Positions 1 to 11,580 of a stretch of 64,000 nt of DNA are shown here, piece after piece (position 1 is the first letter of the stretch; the number at the start of each line of letters is the position of its first letter). The notes beneath the pieces are model-generated. The model was not told where the DNA came from. It did no database searches and saw only the letters and a program-made list of their open reading frames with translations. Made by a program: the position numbers and the translations under genes. The DNA is from Diabrotica undecimpunctata (Eukaryota; Arthropoda; Insecta; Coleoptera; Chrysomelidae), in NCBI RefSeq assembly GCF_040954645.1, contig NC_092805.1, positions 17,696,741 to 17,760,740 on the forward strand, in the 5' to 3' direction.

Positions 1-2690
1 AATTAATATAAGGAATATAATAATATAATGTGTAAAAAATGACCTGAAATTTAATTTATAAAATATATAAGTATTATTACATCATTGATATAAAATGAAA
101 AAACATATGTTGATTTTCCGGGATTTTCCGAAATTTATGGGGGGTGAAAATGATGTCATCATTGTTAATACCGCGACAGACTATTCGAGAAAATTAAAAA
201 AAAGTAAGTATTTAGGGTGAATTTCAAATGGACTCAATTTTTCCGAGTTTTCCCATATTTTCCGGCCAGTGAAAACTATGTAGTTGTTCATATTTCGACG
301 AGCTACCCCAGAATAAAAAAAGAGGCTTGCAGCTGCAAAGGAAGCCGAGATTATGTAAATTTTTCCTACGTGTTGCAATTTGAAGTTTCGATGCCGAAAA
401 AAAAACGGAGCTGAAACAGATATCCTCTCCACTTTCCTATGTCGATCTTTCGAAAGTACCGTGGTTTCGAAAAATTAGATAAATTTTATAGCTATAAGTT
501 TCAATATAAAGTGTAGATTTTCATTCAAAATTTGTGCAAATTTTACTTCTTAATGTTTATAAACAATGGAGATATGATTTTTTAAAAAATAGTCACTAAC
601 TTCGTTCCTATTGGTCATAGAAGGTTTTTTATTTTTTAATGTGAGCTTTTTTACCAGCTATCCAATAGTTGTACGTACAAGTCTGTAGCTTGAAAAATAT
701 AGAAGTTATTACAATTGTTTATAAGTAAAAAACATACCCCTTTTTCAAACGTTTATTTTGTAAATAATTTCGATGAAAACTCAATATGCATTTAACTTCT
801 GAGATAGTCTAAGTCTTAAAGAATCCTATGACATTTGCTGAATGTGTGTAGCATCATGCATAGGGCAAGCTCAATAGTTTAAATAATTAGCCTCAGGGAT
901 AAACAAATTAAATAACTTATAAAATATTTGACTGATCGGGGGGAAATTTCGCACAAACCTAAAAGATGGTAATTTCTTGATGTTTAAATGTATTAATAGC
1001 ATTTTATTTTGTTAATAAAAAAATTAATAAAATTTATAAATTAGTCCAAAAAAACTGCTTTTTTGCAAATATCTCTGTAAATTATTTATCAATTTTAATT
1101 AAAAAAACGGGAAAATAAAGATATTCTTGACATAAAAAAATGACATAAATATTGTTTGTTTAAAATATAAGGGAAAAAATTTATAGACAAAAAATCAAAT
1201 TGTAACCATAAATTATTGCTTAAAAAAAACGCAAGGTAAAACTAGGAGTATCTTTTCATCTATTCATCATTTAGTATCTTCAGATATCTGCGAAACATTT
1301 TTCCACCTTTTTTTTAACCAGACTGGGCTATAAATTGTTTTTTAGACATGGCCGCACCTTGTATCTGACCGGAAATATACATTTAACGTTATATTAAGTG
1401 AAGCTTTTAGCAGACGGTCAATAAAACTTATGCGCAAGGGGACAGACAATTATAATTGGAGACACAACGTTATAATTGATGTAATATAATATTTGCTAAC
1501 ATATTGATTAAATAATGAAAAGATTATTAATAGAGGGGCTACCTAATAATATTAGAGGAATTGTATTATAGTCGAAGCTGCAGTCATTAGAATAGAAAGA
1601 GAGATGAGCTAATAAAAGAAGGTCTTTAGGTGTATTAAACTAACTTATAGAGATAGAGTTATGTGAGCCGCACTAATTACTGACAAATCATAATATAACC
1701 ATAATGAGAGAAGGCAAAAAAAGGACACACTAAATAATAATAGGTCACAGTGTGGTTTCTCTCCTAAAAGTAGTAACCGCAGGTCCGCAGTAATAGTAAG
1801 GACAGGATGTGTTTGAATAGATAACCTGAGATACTTATCAAATCGAAAATATTCGATTTCCAGTCTATGCTTGGAAAACAATCGTGGGAAAACTAACAGC
1901 ACGTTCTTAATCGCGTATACTTCCCCAATGAGAGTTTGTTGTATTTGGATTCTGATCACAGACCAGAATATAGTTGATCCTCGTCTGTCTAGTTAATCGA
2001 CTTCAAAATTACCATATTTTGCACAATGACCTCACACCCGTAACCATATGACATTGTTAGGTTTGCCATTTAAAGCCAGCTAAGTTTAAAAGCCCCAAAG
2101 ATTGCATAAATCTCTGTCTGAAATCTTCCTCTCATTTCAAATTTAATTGTTTTCAAAATTAAGCATTTTAAACCAGCCATACTTCTCGAGCATGCTATAA
2201 GTACATTAATAAAGTGAATTGTAGAGGGGTGACGATTATTTTTAATTATGGTGGTAATTAGGGGTGATTTTCACGTTTTTTCTCGCTGAAAAAAAACGGA
2301 CCAACCTTATTTTTCATCAGATTTCCCTAGAACAATAACCATTCATAATACGGTCAATCATAAGACTTTTAGTCCGCGGCGGACCTTTATCGTTACTTTT
2401 TTGAAACGGTAATATTTTTTAATTAAAGTTCCATTATTACAAATAAGTTCAAAAAGTGTTCATGTTTTAATAAAATCAATTGCATTTTTTTTTTCGAATT
2501 AATTTTTTTGGATGAAAATTTGGGAGCATATTAAAGAAGACTTGACTTATATGATGCACGTATATAGAATACATCAGTTAGAAAGGAAAAAATGAATGGG
2601 GCAACTAAAAACAGGTAAAAAAGCTAAAATGCGGTATACGCATAGGCTTAATATATTTTAAATCTGGGTGTAAATCCACCTACTCTAAAT
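1..2690. other. Noncoding AT-rich DNA, nothing recognised
   Basis: I see no host exon, RNA gene or clear transposon here. Short open frames occur on both strands at 181-432 and 1645-1959, but neither translation shows a motif I know. The upstream exon(s) of annexin gene 1 should lie 5' of 9120, but no sequence here encodes an annexin repeat 1, so they are probably outside the window. Confidence 0.5.
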
Positions 2691-2829
2691 CCGATTTGAT
2701 TTGCTCTCCTGGCTCAATCTCCTGTTTATGATCCACATAACACCTTATAGGTCACACAGAATAAGGAATATAATTGCTTTTTTTACAGTCTACTGTAATT
2801 TACGAGTATTTACAGTTACGAGTATTATT

Positions 2830-3478
2830 TTATGAAATCTGTCTATCAGTGTCCTCCAATTTGAAAGTTTCAGCTGGTATATGTCTATACCTAGGGCTTT
2901 ATGATTCTTCAGTGCTTTAATGGAACCATTATCTCCTGTCTTTTAAGTGGGTATGTTAATTCATTACTCTAGTTCTGATCTTCTATTAACTCTGCATGTT
3001 CTGTATGTTTGTGTTTGCTCTCTTAGCAACCCCTCGAAATAGATTTTTAAGCCTGCTTTTATTGCTGCATCATCACTGATCATTTATTCATCATTACTTC
3101 TAAAAATATTAGTGCGTGGTTTATATCCATCTCTGAATTGTTTCAGAAATTTATATACTACTACTCCTCTAGTGTTAACCTGATTGAAATCTTCCTCCAT
3201 TTTTAGAATTTGGTCATTTTCGTGCCTCCCCTTCTTTCTTCTGTATATTTTGTCTGTCTTTCTTCGTTCTTCTTCAAATTTTTCGCGCCTTTCTCGTGTT
3301 CTTCTTTGAGTACACTGCACGTATAGTTTATTTCTTTTGTCTAATGCTTGTTTACATTCTTCATCAAACCAAAGCTCTTTCTCTGACCTTCTCTCGAAGT
3401 GATCTCCTTTTTCCATTCTGTTTTCGCTCCATTGATCGTTACCTGAAATATTATAAAATAAGTTTCCTATCATCTATA
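2830..3478 (-). mobile_element. LINE, inverted 5' piece (linker to start of reverse transcriptase)
   Basis: The minus strand encodes a degenerate stretch of a non-LTR retrotransposon ORF. It runs from the charged linker after the endonuclease (around 3473-3084, with WFDEECKQALDKRN and a run of Arg/Lys/Glu) into the first reverse-transcriptase block near 2900 (LKNHKALGID, compare the usual LKN.KAPG.D). The piece that should follow it is on the opposite strand from 3479. That arrangement is the classic 5' inversion made by twin priming during LINE insertion. Stops and frameshifts make it non-functional. Clade assignment (RTE-like) is by general resemblance only. Confidence 0.6.
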
Positions 3479-4592
3479 AATCAGAGGGTAAGTTTAGCAG
3501 ATGAACAACAGGGTTTTCGTAGTGAAAGATCGTGTACAGATGCAATATTCGTTATAAAGCAAATTACTGAGAAATCACTAGAGTATAATAGACCAGCATT
3601 TCTGTGTCTGATTGGTCTAAAGAAAGCGTTTGACAGAGTAAGACTCAGAGATGTAATCCATCTTCTGTATAATAGAGAAGTTCACCTAAATATTATAAAA
3701 ACTATCGACAATATCTACAGAAACAACAAAATGGAAGTCAGAATAGATGGATATATTACAGAACCTAAAGAAATATGCAGCGGAATAAGACGAGGAGACA
3801 CATTGAGCCAAATGCTCTTCAATTTAATCATGGATGAAATCATCAAAAGCATTAACAAATTAAGAGGATACACAATAAGAGGATAAAGAAATAAAAATAC
3901 TCTGTTACGCAGACGACACAATATTGATCGCCCAAGATGAGGATAGTCTGCAAATACTGGTCCACAGATTTAACATAAGAGCAAAAGAATTTAATATGAC
4001 AATCTCATCTCAGAAAACTAAAACAATATTAGTCAGCAAGCAAAGAACCAACCAGATGTAAAATAGGAATTGATGGCATCAGTATTGAACAAGTAATGAA
4101 AATAAAATACCTGAGAATTATACCGGCCAGCTATGGAGACCTGGACAAGGAAGTGAGAGATTAAGTACAAAAAGCCAATAGACTGGCTGGATGCCTTAAT
4201 AACACCATATGGCGAAACAGGCACAGTAGTACTGAGATGAAGTCAAGAATTTATAAAGCCCAGTGTAAGACTAATAATGACATATGCCTCAGAAATAAGA
4301 CCCGGCCCAGCCACAACGCAAAGGCTTCTGGAAATGGCAGAGATGAGAGTACTGAGAAGAATTACAGGAAATACGCTGAGAGATCGAATAAAGACATTCG
4401 TATAAATGAATGGACACAAAATAGAAAAAAATAATGGAATATCTACATAAGCAGAATGGAGGGGACCCGTGTCGTCAAAATAGCAAGAGATGTCACCAAT
4501 CGGCAAAATAGTGTCGGACAAACCTTCCATAGAGGTATTAATCCGCCAATGAACAAGCAGAATTGCTTATAAAGAGGAAGAAGAAGAAGTGA
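3479..4592 (+). mobile_element. LINE, 3' piece (reverse transcriptase palm to 3' tail)
   Basis: Forward continuation of the inverted piece to its left. Frame 3296-3886 carries the palm region (DEQQGFRSERSCTDA, then KKAFDRV, then the SGIRRGD block). After a frameshift near 3886 the YADDT catalytic box follows at about 3903, then thumb and C-terminal sequence with several stops. The copy ends in a short purine run at 4573-4591 (gaggaagaagaagaag), the (GAA)n-type tail seen on other LINEs in this window. It resembles the copies at 37345-39347 and 48400-50300. About 60 residues of RT are missing at the inversion junction. Confidence 0.7.
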
Positions 4593-5503
4593 ATTTAATT
4601 TAGAGTATGTTTCATATTTCAACATACATGTAAAAAAAATCTCTTTATTTAACATGTCGGATCTGAAACCGTTGTCAAAATACCAATTAAACATTTGAAA
4701 ATAGAGAAAACCCTCGGGGTTCTTATTTGAAATTTGTGGTAATTGACAATAACTCTTATCTATATATGTATAATCAATCAAAATACAAATTGTTGCAGAG
4801 ATTAGTTTTTAATATGTTATTATACATTACAGAGCAAATTTGCTTAATTATTCACTGTCTGGTACAAATTATGATTGATACATAAAACATTTGTTTAATG
4901 ACTCGTTTGGAAATGCAATAAAAAATTAATATTGTGCAATGTAAATGTGATAATATCCGATGTTTCTTTTAATTGTCACATATATTAAAAATTCTTATTC
5001 TGGTTATTGAAAAATTATCAGTTGTTTAAACCAATTTCGGCAATAGTTATAAAAATTGTGAATTTAACCTCACTGTGTTAAATTTCTCAGTTTGTGCATG
5101 ATTTATAGGCCAAACTTCTAAAATATAAGTAATTTTTATTCACAAAGTTAAGTAATTTTTATTCACGCCATTAACGAAAAGTTATAGCTTAAAGATAATG
5201 GCGTGTAAAAAATAATTTAATATGAAGATAAATGATACACAAGCCACAACTGAGATAACGACATTATCACGGTACTAATGTATATAAAAATACGTCTGTA
5301 ATATCTTTATGGTACGTAATTAACATCTTAGAACCACAGTTTTGATAAAAGGAATCAACATCAATGTAAATTTATAATACTACGGGGACAATGTGAAAAT
5401 TTCTCACATAGCTCATAGCACTGCTGTATTATGTTAGCACACTTTGTTATATACGAGCCTAACAAGTGTTGGTTCCAAAAGTAAAGTCGAGTCCATCGGT
5501 ATT
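4593..5503. other. Intergenic DNA, nothing recognised
   Basis: AT-rich sequence between a LINE and an IS630-like transposon. I find no coding similarity or structured repeat. Only a short direct duplication (aagtaatttttattcac, at about 5128 and 5150) is visible. Confidence 0.5.
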
Positions 5504-5810
5504 TCGTCCGTCGGCAAATTCAAACAGATAATATTTGTATGTTATAAAATTCGAGTAACCGATGTCCAGGGACGTGTCGCGATATTGGCTGTTTCACCGA
5601 CACAAATTATTTGATACAAGTATTAAATCATAAGATAACAATGTGTAATGTGTATATTAGAGTCAAAGAGCAGAAAATCTGATTTTGGAAAAACAAGCAA
5701 AACGTTATATTTTTTTGTTTTTTAAATGGTTGAAAGTGAAATGTAAAAAAAATTATCACTCTACCACCCTGTCGGAAAAAATACTAGGTGATACAACGGC
5801 ATCTTCTATA

Positions 5811-5973
5811 AGGCTTTTTAACGCTTCTCATTTGTTTCATTTCTCATCATATGTCTTTGGTATGTATAGTTATTGGTATATATACTATATACCAATAACG
5901 TATGACGTAGATGTATTAAACTTATACGACATATCACAAGTGCCTGAAACATATGAGAAGCGTTAAAAAGCTC
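5811..5973. repeat. Fold-back (MITE-like) insert
   Basis: Inverted arms GCTTTTTAACGCTTCTCAT (5813-5831) and its exact complement (5953-5971) flank about 120 bp. The centre carries a second inverted match around 5870-5900 (TTATTGGTATATA / TATATACCAATAA). The whole could fold into one long imperfect hairpin. It lies inside the IS630-like element, so it may be a later non-autonomous insertion. Confidence 0.6.
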
Positions 5974-6054
5974 TTTTAGCGTTTAACGATGACGTACATA
6001 GACGAAACTGTGGAAGAGTATTTTACATTTAAGAAAATATTGTTTTAAAGAAAG

Positions 6055-7533
6055 TTAGCAATTTATAATGAAAAACTGAGTTGTTGTAACTGAAATAATC
6101 ATCATATTAGCGTACCTTGTCAAAAATATTTCTCCTGCAGGCGAGCTCTCATCATCGTCACTATCCACCAGATTAATAATAAGTTGTCCACTGTTTGAAA
6201 ATAATTGTCCTAGTCTTCTGTACTCATTTTCTACTTTCACTACATGGTTTATTGCTTTTTTCCAGTCGGCACTTGTAATCTCTGATAGTTCATATCGAAT
6301 TAAATCGACCACTTTCGCATCAAATTTTGGAAAACTATTTTTCCTCCGAATTAAAACAGTATGGCCATGTTGTATTGCAATAGTGTCCAATATATATTTT
6401 TTCTTATAAGTTTTAGTACGAAGCACTTCAAGTAACTGTTTCTTATTGTAGTTGTCTTCAAAATACAAATCATTATCTGAGAGGAAATCTTTTAGTTCCT
6501 ATTTTGAAGACGAACTGTTAGGAATTTTTTTGAGAAGCCTTGAGTGGTAGCTAGCGTTGTCCATAACTATGGAGTGATGGTGTTATATTGGGAAGTAGTG
6601 TATTTTAAACCATTCTTCGAATATAGTAGAATTCATATTCTGATGATAATCTACACTACATTTTTCCTTTTTTTTTCCGCAAAGCATTCACCCATTTGGC
6701 ACCCAACCATTTGCAGATCCACAGTACACCATAATCATCCGAGAACCTTTATTCGGAGGTACTCCTTTCAACTGGCACCTAAGTGAACCATCAGTCCAAC
6801 CCTTACTAGCGGTGTCATGCGTGTCATACCATGTCTCGTCTAAATAATATAGTCCGCTGTTTGTCTCGATATCCCTGATTTTTTTTAAATAATCTAAACG
6901 CCAGTGTACTATCCTCTTACTTTCCATAATAGCCCCCCGTTTATCAACGATTTTGTATTTGAACCCAAGTTTTTTCAGTCGTCTACGTAAAGTGGTTTTA
7001 GGGCAGCTTCTTCCCATCACACCAAGCTTGGTGTATAATATAATATCAATTGTCGGTATTACATTTTTTTTGTATTCCTCGTAAACCAAATTCCTTAACC
7101 ATTTAGCAGTCACGATATTAATTTGTTTAGGTTTTCCAGTATCAGATCTTGTTTTTCTCTTTTTAACACCACTTTTCACGATGTCGCGGATGGTAGAATA
7201 CGGAATTCCTGTTAGAAAGGAGGTTTTTCTTATAATACTGCCATTACAACTATTTTCAGGATCATGTTGAAGATTTTTGTAAACGTTCATACAAATTCTC
7301 TTAGATTGTTCATTCCAAACAATCCTTTTCTTTGGAAGTCTTAAACACTTTTCTACAGTTACAGTCTCAGTGTCATTGTTTTTTGTATCACTTACACTTA
7401 AAAGATTGTTGACTACTACACTTTCTCTACTACTACTTGGGATCTCTTGCTCCCATGCCCGAAAAACTGTAGGTGGTTTTTCCCATGGCCTAAACATTTT
7501 CTTTATACACAAATAGACAGTTTCAAAAAACAA
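6055..7533 (-). pseudogene. DDE transposase (IS630/Tc1/mariner type), broken
   Basis: The gene runs on the minus strand from ATG at 7533. It has an N-terminal helix-turn-helix region (residues about 75-130), a second DNA-binding segment with a LRRRLKKLGFKYK block (near residue 190), and the first catalytic aspartate in YYLDETW (near residue 235). The frame then breaks at 6688. In the next frames DYHQNM and the second aspartate in VMDNASYH (about 6560) are recognisable. The C-terminal frame, 6468-6055, passes from HTVL straight into a lysine-rich sequence. The segment that should carry LPPYHCDLNPIE, with the third catalytic residue, is missing. The copy therefore cannot encode an active transposase. 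It is related to the copy at 58889-60200. Confidence 0.75.
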
Positions 7534-8019
7534 ACAACAAACAAATACTACAATTATTATAACTACTCACAACAAAATTTCAACACAACTCAAAATTAAA
7601 GCAATGCACAATGCACATCTATCTATAAACAAACTAGTTCAAACTAAATCAATCAGTTTAAAATTTGAAAATTGATACTTGGGCATTAGTACAGTTAAAA
7701 TTGTTAGACGATTATATTTAGACGAAATATTAAGCAATATAATTGAAACTTTTTTCTACTTTTAAGGACAAAAAAGCAAGTTCATTAGCGGAACGTAATT
7801 CAAAATTATTTTGCACATTATATTTGAAGCATTATTTGGTTAAAACATCTCATTTTTGGTGGTAAAAAATATATTAAATGCATATATTAATTTGTCTGGA
7901 CTAAAGGTAGTAAAAGATGGTCTGGAAGTTAAATATTTTTGTTTGAATTTGCCGACGGACGATAGATAGGTGGTGTTAACTATACCCGATCCAACAAAGA
8001 AAACAAAAAAAATTTGAAA

Positions 8020-8444
8020 AAAAGTAATTATTTTTCAAAATAATCTACTTTCACTTTTCCCAATGGTGTTATCTACTTTCACTTTTCCCAATGGTGTTCA
8101 AGAAGTTCGATACCCTTTTTATAATAAGAACTGTCTTGCTCCTCAAAATAGCTATTAACTGCCGACATCACTTCTTGACAGTTGAAAATCTTTGACAACT
8201 GAGGAAGTTTGGGAACAGAAAATAATCCTAAGGATTTAAATCTGGCATGGGGTGCTTAAGGCTGCAATTCAAATTTTAGTTCATGAATTGTAGTCATTGT
8301 AATAACGGATCTATGAGCTGATGCTTTATCTTGATGAAACAACACTTTCTTCTTAGCCAAATGCCAGTTTTGTAGTTTTTGCTTTTTCAAGACATTCAAT
8401 GAATCCCGAAAAACCGACGCCATGACCTTGATTTCCCCCTCCAC
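8020..8444 (-). pseudogene. mariner transposase fragment
   Basis: Minus-strand translation gives VMASVF, then KKVLFHQDKASAHRS and IHELKFELQP. These match the second catalytic block and following strand of mariner (DD34D) transposases, where HQDNA.AH is typical. The next part (about 8250-8030) continues in shifted frames with a PDLNP-like and a YYKKGIELLEHHWEK-like C-terminus. The 5' half is missing and frames are broken. The C-terminal end contains a 28-bp tandem duplication (8043-8098). Confidence 0.7.
8043..8098. repeat. 28-bp perfect tandem duplication
   Basis: Two head-to-tail copies of a 28-bp unit (8043-8070 and 8071-8098) begin ATCTACTTTCACTTTTCCCA. They lie in the 3' end of the mariner fragment and look like a local slippage duplication. 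Confidence 0.9.
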
Positions 8445-9050
8445 CTGAAAACTGAAAAATGCATCGGTGCACCTGCCACGGTTTGTTCTTATTCTGTTCA
8501 GTGTGGCCCAAATTCGTCTTGTTGGTCGAAACTATCTGGCTTACTTGTAATATATGGCATATTCCGTATGGCACCGGTGCATTTTTCTCGCCACTGTCTG
8601 TTATCTTGAAGTTCCTTTAGAATTCTTACAGCAACTAGGATTGCTACTGGAGCGAAACCTACTTATGTCTCTACCGATGATACCAACGTGAACGATAGCG
8701 GAACACGGGATCGGCGCTAATTTTTCTATGCTCTCTTATAAGAGCATATTCTCGGCGAGCGTGTGAGGGGGCTATGTGGCCCAGTACCGGCAATCAGTAC
8801 GGTGGAGTGGCCTTGATTATGCCTGATATGATACGCAAAGCCTGGTTAAGTTGCACGTCAATACGTTTGATGTGCGTGCTATTAGGACACACCGACGCAC
8901 AGTACTCAGCAACCAGATACACAAATCTCAGTGCTGTGGATCTAAGAGTGTTTTGCATTCATATTCGAAAGATGTTTTTTAGCTTAGCGTTCTATCATTG
9001 TCTTATCGTCCATGATGACTTGGAAACATCTGTTGCATAGCATAACATTA
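8445..9050 (-). pseudogene. Jockey/CR1-type LINE, reverse transcriptase C-terminal fragment
   Basis: Minus-strand frames give AEYCASVCPNSTHIKRIDVQ and LNQALRIISG near 8940-8850, then P..LPVLGHI, and farther on IWATLNRIRTNRGRC near 8510-8460. This is the conserved order at the C-terminus of Jockey-like ORF2 proteins (AEYC..VW.N, then W..LNR.RT..GRC). Only this end is present and it is frameshifted. It ends about 70 bp upstream of an annexin exon and abuts a mariner fragment. Confidence 0.65.
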
Positions 9051-9119
9051 ATAACATCAGTAATCTCTCTGTCTCTGCATGGAGTCGCTCGCATTAATTT
9101 ATATTGTATTTAATTTTAG

Positions 9120-9324
9120 GATCTCATCAAAGAACTGAAAAGTGAACTTAGAGGAAATTTCGAAGATGCGATTGTAGCTCTGATGACGGAGCCCATCGAG
9201 TTTCAAGCCAAACAGTTGCATAAAGCTATCAGCGGATTGGGAACGGATGAAAGTACAATAGTAGAAATTTTAAGTGTCCACAACAACGATGAGATTGTGA
9301 GAATTTCCCAGGCCTATGAAGGAT
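9120..9324 (+). CDS. Annexin gene 1, exon encoding end of repeat 1 and start of repeat 2
   Basis: Acceptor TTTTAG precedes and donor GTAAGT follows. The 205 nt encode DLIKELKSELRGNFEDAIVA and onward through HKAISGLGTDEST, the repeat-2 type II calcium loop, ending in phase 1. It aligns codon for codon with the 205-nt exon of gene 2 at 40126-40330, so the two arose by duplication. A Jockey fragment ends about 70 bp upstream. Confidence 0.93.
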
Positions 9325-9593
9325 GTAAGTAACATAAATTTTAGGTCGATTGATTGATGTGCATTTGAAAATATTGTAATAATTTAGGTTTTTCATTTTT
9401 CTGTCTTATTATACAGTGAGGTTAGAATAAATGATTGAATAAATTAAGATATATTATAGTAAAAATCATTAATTAGTACCGATTTTAAATTATAAATCTT
9501 TAAGTTAGTTAATAATAAAAATAACTCAACTGAAATATTTGACTAAACTAAAGTATGTTCTGTCCGAAAACAATTATTGTATGTGGAATTGTT

Positions 9594-9672
9594 GTAATAG
9601 TTAGAGACGTGGTCTATTGACAAGAAGGTTGGGGTCCAATTCAGACCAAGGATAAAATTTTTGTTTTATTCA
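9594..9672 (+). repeat. tRNA-derived SINE-like fragment
   Basis: The + strand has an A-box-like TGTAATAGTTAGAGACG near 9593 and a B-box-like GGGTCCAATTC near 9633, with tRNA-like spacing and then an A/T-rich tail. It is too decayed to call a tRNA. Similar tRNA-like heads occur on the minus strand near 11870 and 30620. Confidence 0.35.
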
Positions 9673-10068
9673 ATCAAAAAATAATAAAAAAATATGATAC
9701 ATATTAGGTAACAAGTTTTCGAAAAACTCATTACTTACAATTTATTCTTATTCCAATATTATAAAATAGAAATACAAAATAATTCAAATTCAATTCCAGT
9801 TTTACAGTGTTCAGTTGTGAATGCAAAATAATCCGGTGAAGACTGTTTAATGTCAAATCCATCACTAAATTCTCAGTGTTAATATCAATTCTTCTGTACA
9901 GGTAATGATTTTCAAAACAATTGACAACATTGAAATGGATGCGCGCGATCAGCTGCCTGCTTTACAGCTAACCAAATCATCAAGCCTTCAGCCATCAAAT
10001 AAGAACATATCGAGAAGTGTTTTTGCACGGTAAACAGAAACTTTTTATTGAAAAAACAATTCGTAAAA

Positions 10069-11580
10069 ATGGTTTTAACGGTCGAGGAAAAAGTGCAAAT
10101 TGTTGTCTGGCATGTGAATGGATTATCAGACAAAATGATTTCTTCTTCTTAAAGTGCCTATCCGTTCCGGATGTTGGCGATCATCACGGCTATCTTTACT
10201 TTATTTATTGCAGAACGGAAGAGTTCAGTGGTAGTCGTGTTATGCCACTTTCGCAAATTTTGAAGCCAGGAAATGCGTCTTCTTCCCGGTCCTCTCTTAC
10301 CATTCACTTTCCCTTGGAGAATCAGCTGGAGAAGGCCGTAACGTTCTGGATTTCTCATTACATGTCCTAGATATTCCAACTTTTTAGTTTTGACGGTCAT
10401 GAGAATTTCACATTCTTTCCCCATTCTACGCAGGACCTCCACATTAGTAACTCTGTCAACCCAGGATATACGTGAGATGCGCCTATAACACCACATCTCG
10501 AAAGCTTCGAGCCGATTCATAGATGCAACAGTCAGTGTCCATGCTTCCATCCCGTAGAGCAGAACTGTGAATATGTAGCAGTTCAATAGACGGCATTTTG
10601 TTTTTAATGATATGTCTCGACTGTTGAAAATGGTTCTCATTCTAACGAATGCTGCTTTTGCTTTTATTATTCGCTGTTTAATTTCTGTTGAGTGGTCAAA
10701 TTGGCTATTTAAATTGGTGCCTAGATATGTATATTGCTCGACTCTTTCGATATTCTGTTGGTTGATTGTAAGTTGAGCGTTTAGTATTGGTTTTTTACTA
10801 ATTGTCATAAATTTGGTTTTCTTTATTGGTTAGTCTTTATTTGGTTAAGAGCTAGTCCGTATCTGTTGCTGACTTCTGTTATGCGATTTGTTAATATCTG
10901 TAAGTCATTCAGATTATCGGCAAAAACTATAGTGTCATCTGCATATCTAATGTTATTCAACAATCAACAAAATGATTAAACAACAATTTGTAAATATGTT
11001 TCCAAATAGGCCGGCTCCAGCACGATCAACAATTCAGTCTATTATACGTAATTTTTTTTACTTATGGATCAGTGTTCGCTCCAAGAGGAGTTCGTAGACG
11101 AAAGGAGGTAAATCCAGATTTGGAACTAAGGAACACTTTGATTTGTGCAAGTATTGAGCAAAATCCTACCCAATCAACATCTCGTCTCGGAGAACAATAT
11201 GGAATTTCAAGATTTAGAGTAGGTAAAATTTTGAAAAAACTTGGATACGGTCCTTATAAACTTCATAAATCCAACGAACAATTCCTGGGGATTGATATAG
11301 ACGTTTAGAATTTTGTCAAACTGCAATGGAAATGTCACATCAAGATGAACATTTTTTAGAGAACGTTTTGTTCACCGATGAATGTACGTTTTCATTGCAT
11401 GGCCGTCACAATTCAATGAATGCTCGGTATTGTCAGATACCGCTGATCAGGCTGACAGATTTATGTCGTTCAATGAGAGGTATTAGTCCAGAAACATTAA
11501 CTAATGTTAGACGAAACTTTTATAATAGATTGGGTTATTGCTCTACTGCTAATGGAGGCTCATTCGAACATTTTTTGTAA
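10069..11580 (+). pseudogene. IS630/mariner-like transposase, interrupted by a LINE
   Basis: ATG at 10069 opens MVLTVEEKVQIVVWHVNGLS DKMI, a helix-turn-helix start. The frame is interrupted by a LINE at 10141-10966 and resumes at 10967 with KQQFVNMFPNRPAPARSTIQ and FAPRGVRRRKEVN. A frameshift near 11050 (run of t) and another near 11305 follow. Then comes VLFTDECTFSLHGRHN, the first catalytic block, at about 11365. The rest is collapsed by a deletion after NARYCQIP to a C-terminus LTNVRRNFYNRLGY, stop at 11578. The second and third catalytic residues are gone. The family is recognised by motif order only. Confidence 0.7.
10141..10966 (-). mobile_element. 5'-truncated LINE inserted in a DNA transposon
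   Basis: The minus strand encodes the end of a reverse transcriptase: IRYADDTIVFADN at about 10950-10910, then the ORF 10808-10158 with YLGTNLNSQFDHSTEIKQRI, FEMWCYRRISRISWVDRVTN and LEYLGHVMRN. The 3' tail reads aagaagaagaa on the minus strand at 10141-10150. An 11-bp target duplication ACAAAATGATT flanks it exactly (10130-10140 and 10967-10977). Joining the flanks restores the transposase frame at the site. It belongs to the same family as 25190-27615 and 51630-53661. Confidence 0.9.

Larger units (their letters stand above)
5504..7962 (-). mobile_element. IS630/Tc1/mariner-like DNA transposon with inverted termini
   Basis: Perfect 23-bp inverted repeats, starting TCGTCCGTCGGCAAATTCAA, bound this block at 5504-5526 and 7940-7962. 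A TA lies just outside the right end and 2 bp outside the left end, as expected for TA target duplication in this superfamily. The minus strand between them holds a broken transposase gene (6055-7533). A fold-back insert (5811-5973) sits in the 3' part. Total length is about 2.46 kb. Confidence 0.75.

Noticed and set aside
181..432. 83-residue minus-strand frame
   Set aside because: Low-complexity composition and no motif; overlaps another frame on the plus strand.
1645..1959. 104-residue minus-strand frame
   Set aside because: Hydrophobic, AT-driven composition; no recognisable family. A decayed retroelement is possible but not supported.
8774..9040. Possible first exon of annexin gene 1 just upstream of 9120
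   Set aside because: The sequence is better explained by a minus-strand Jockey RT C-terminus, and no annexin repeat-1 motif is present.
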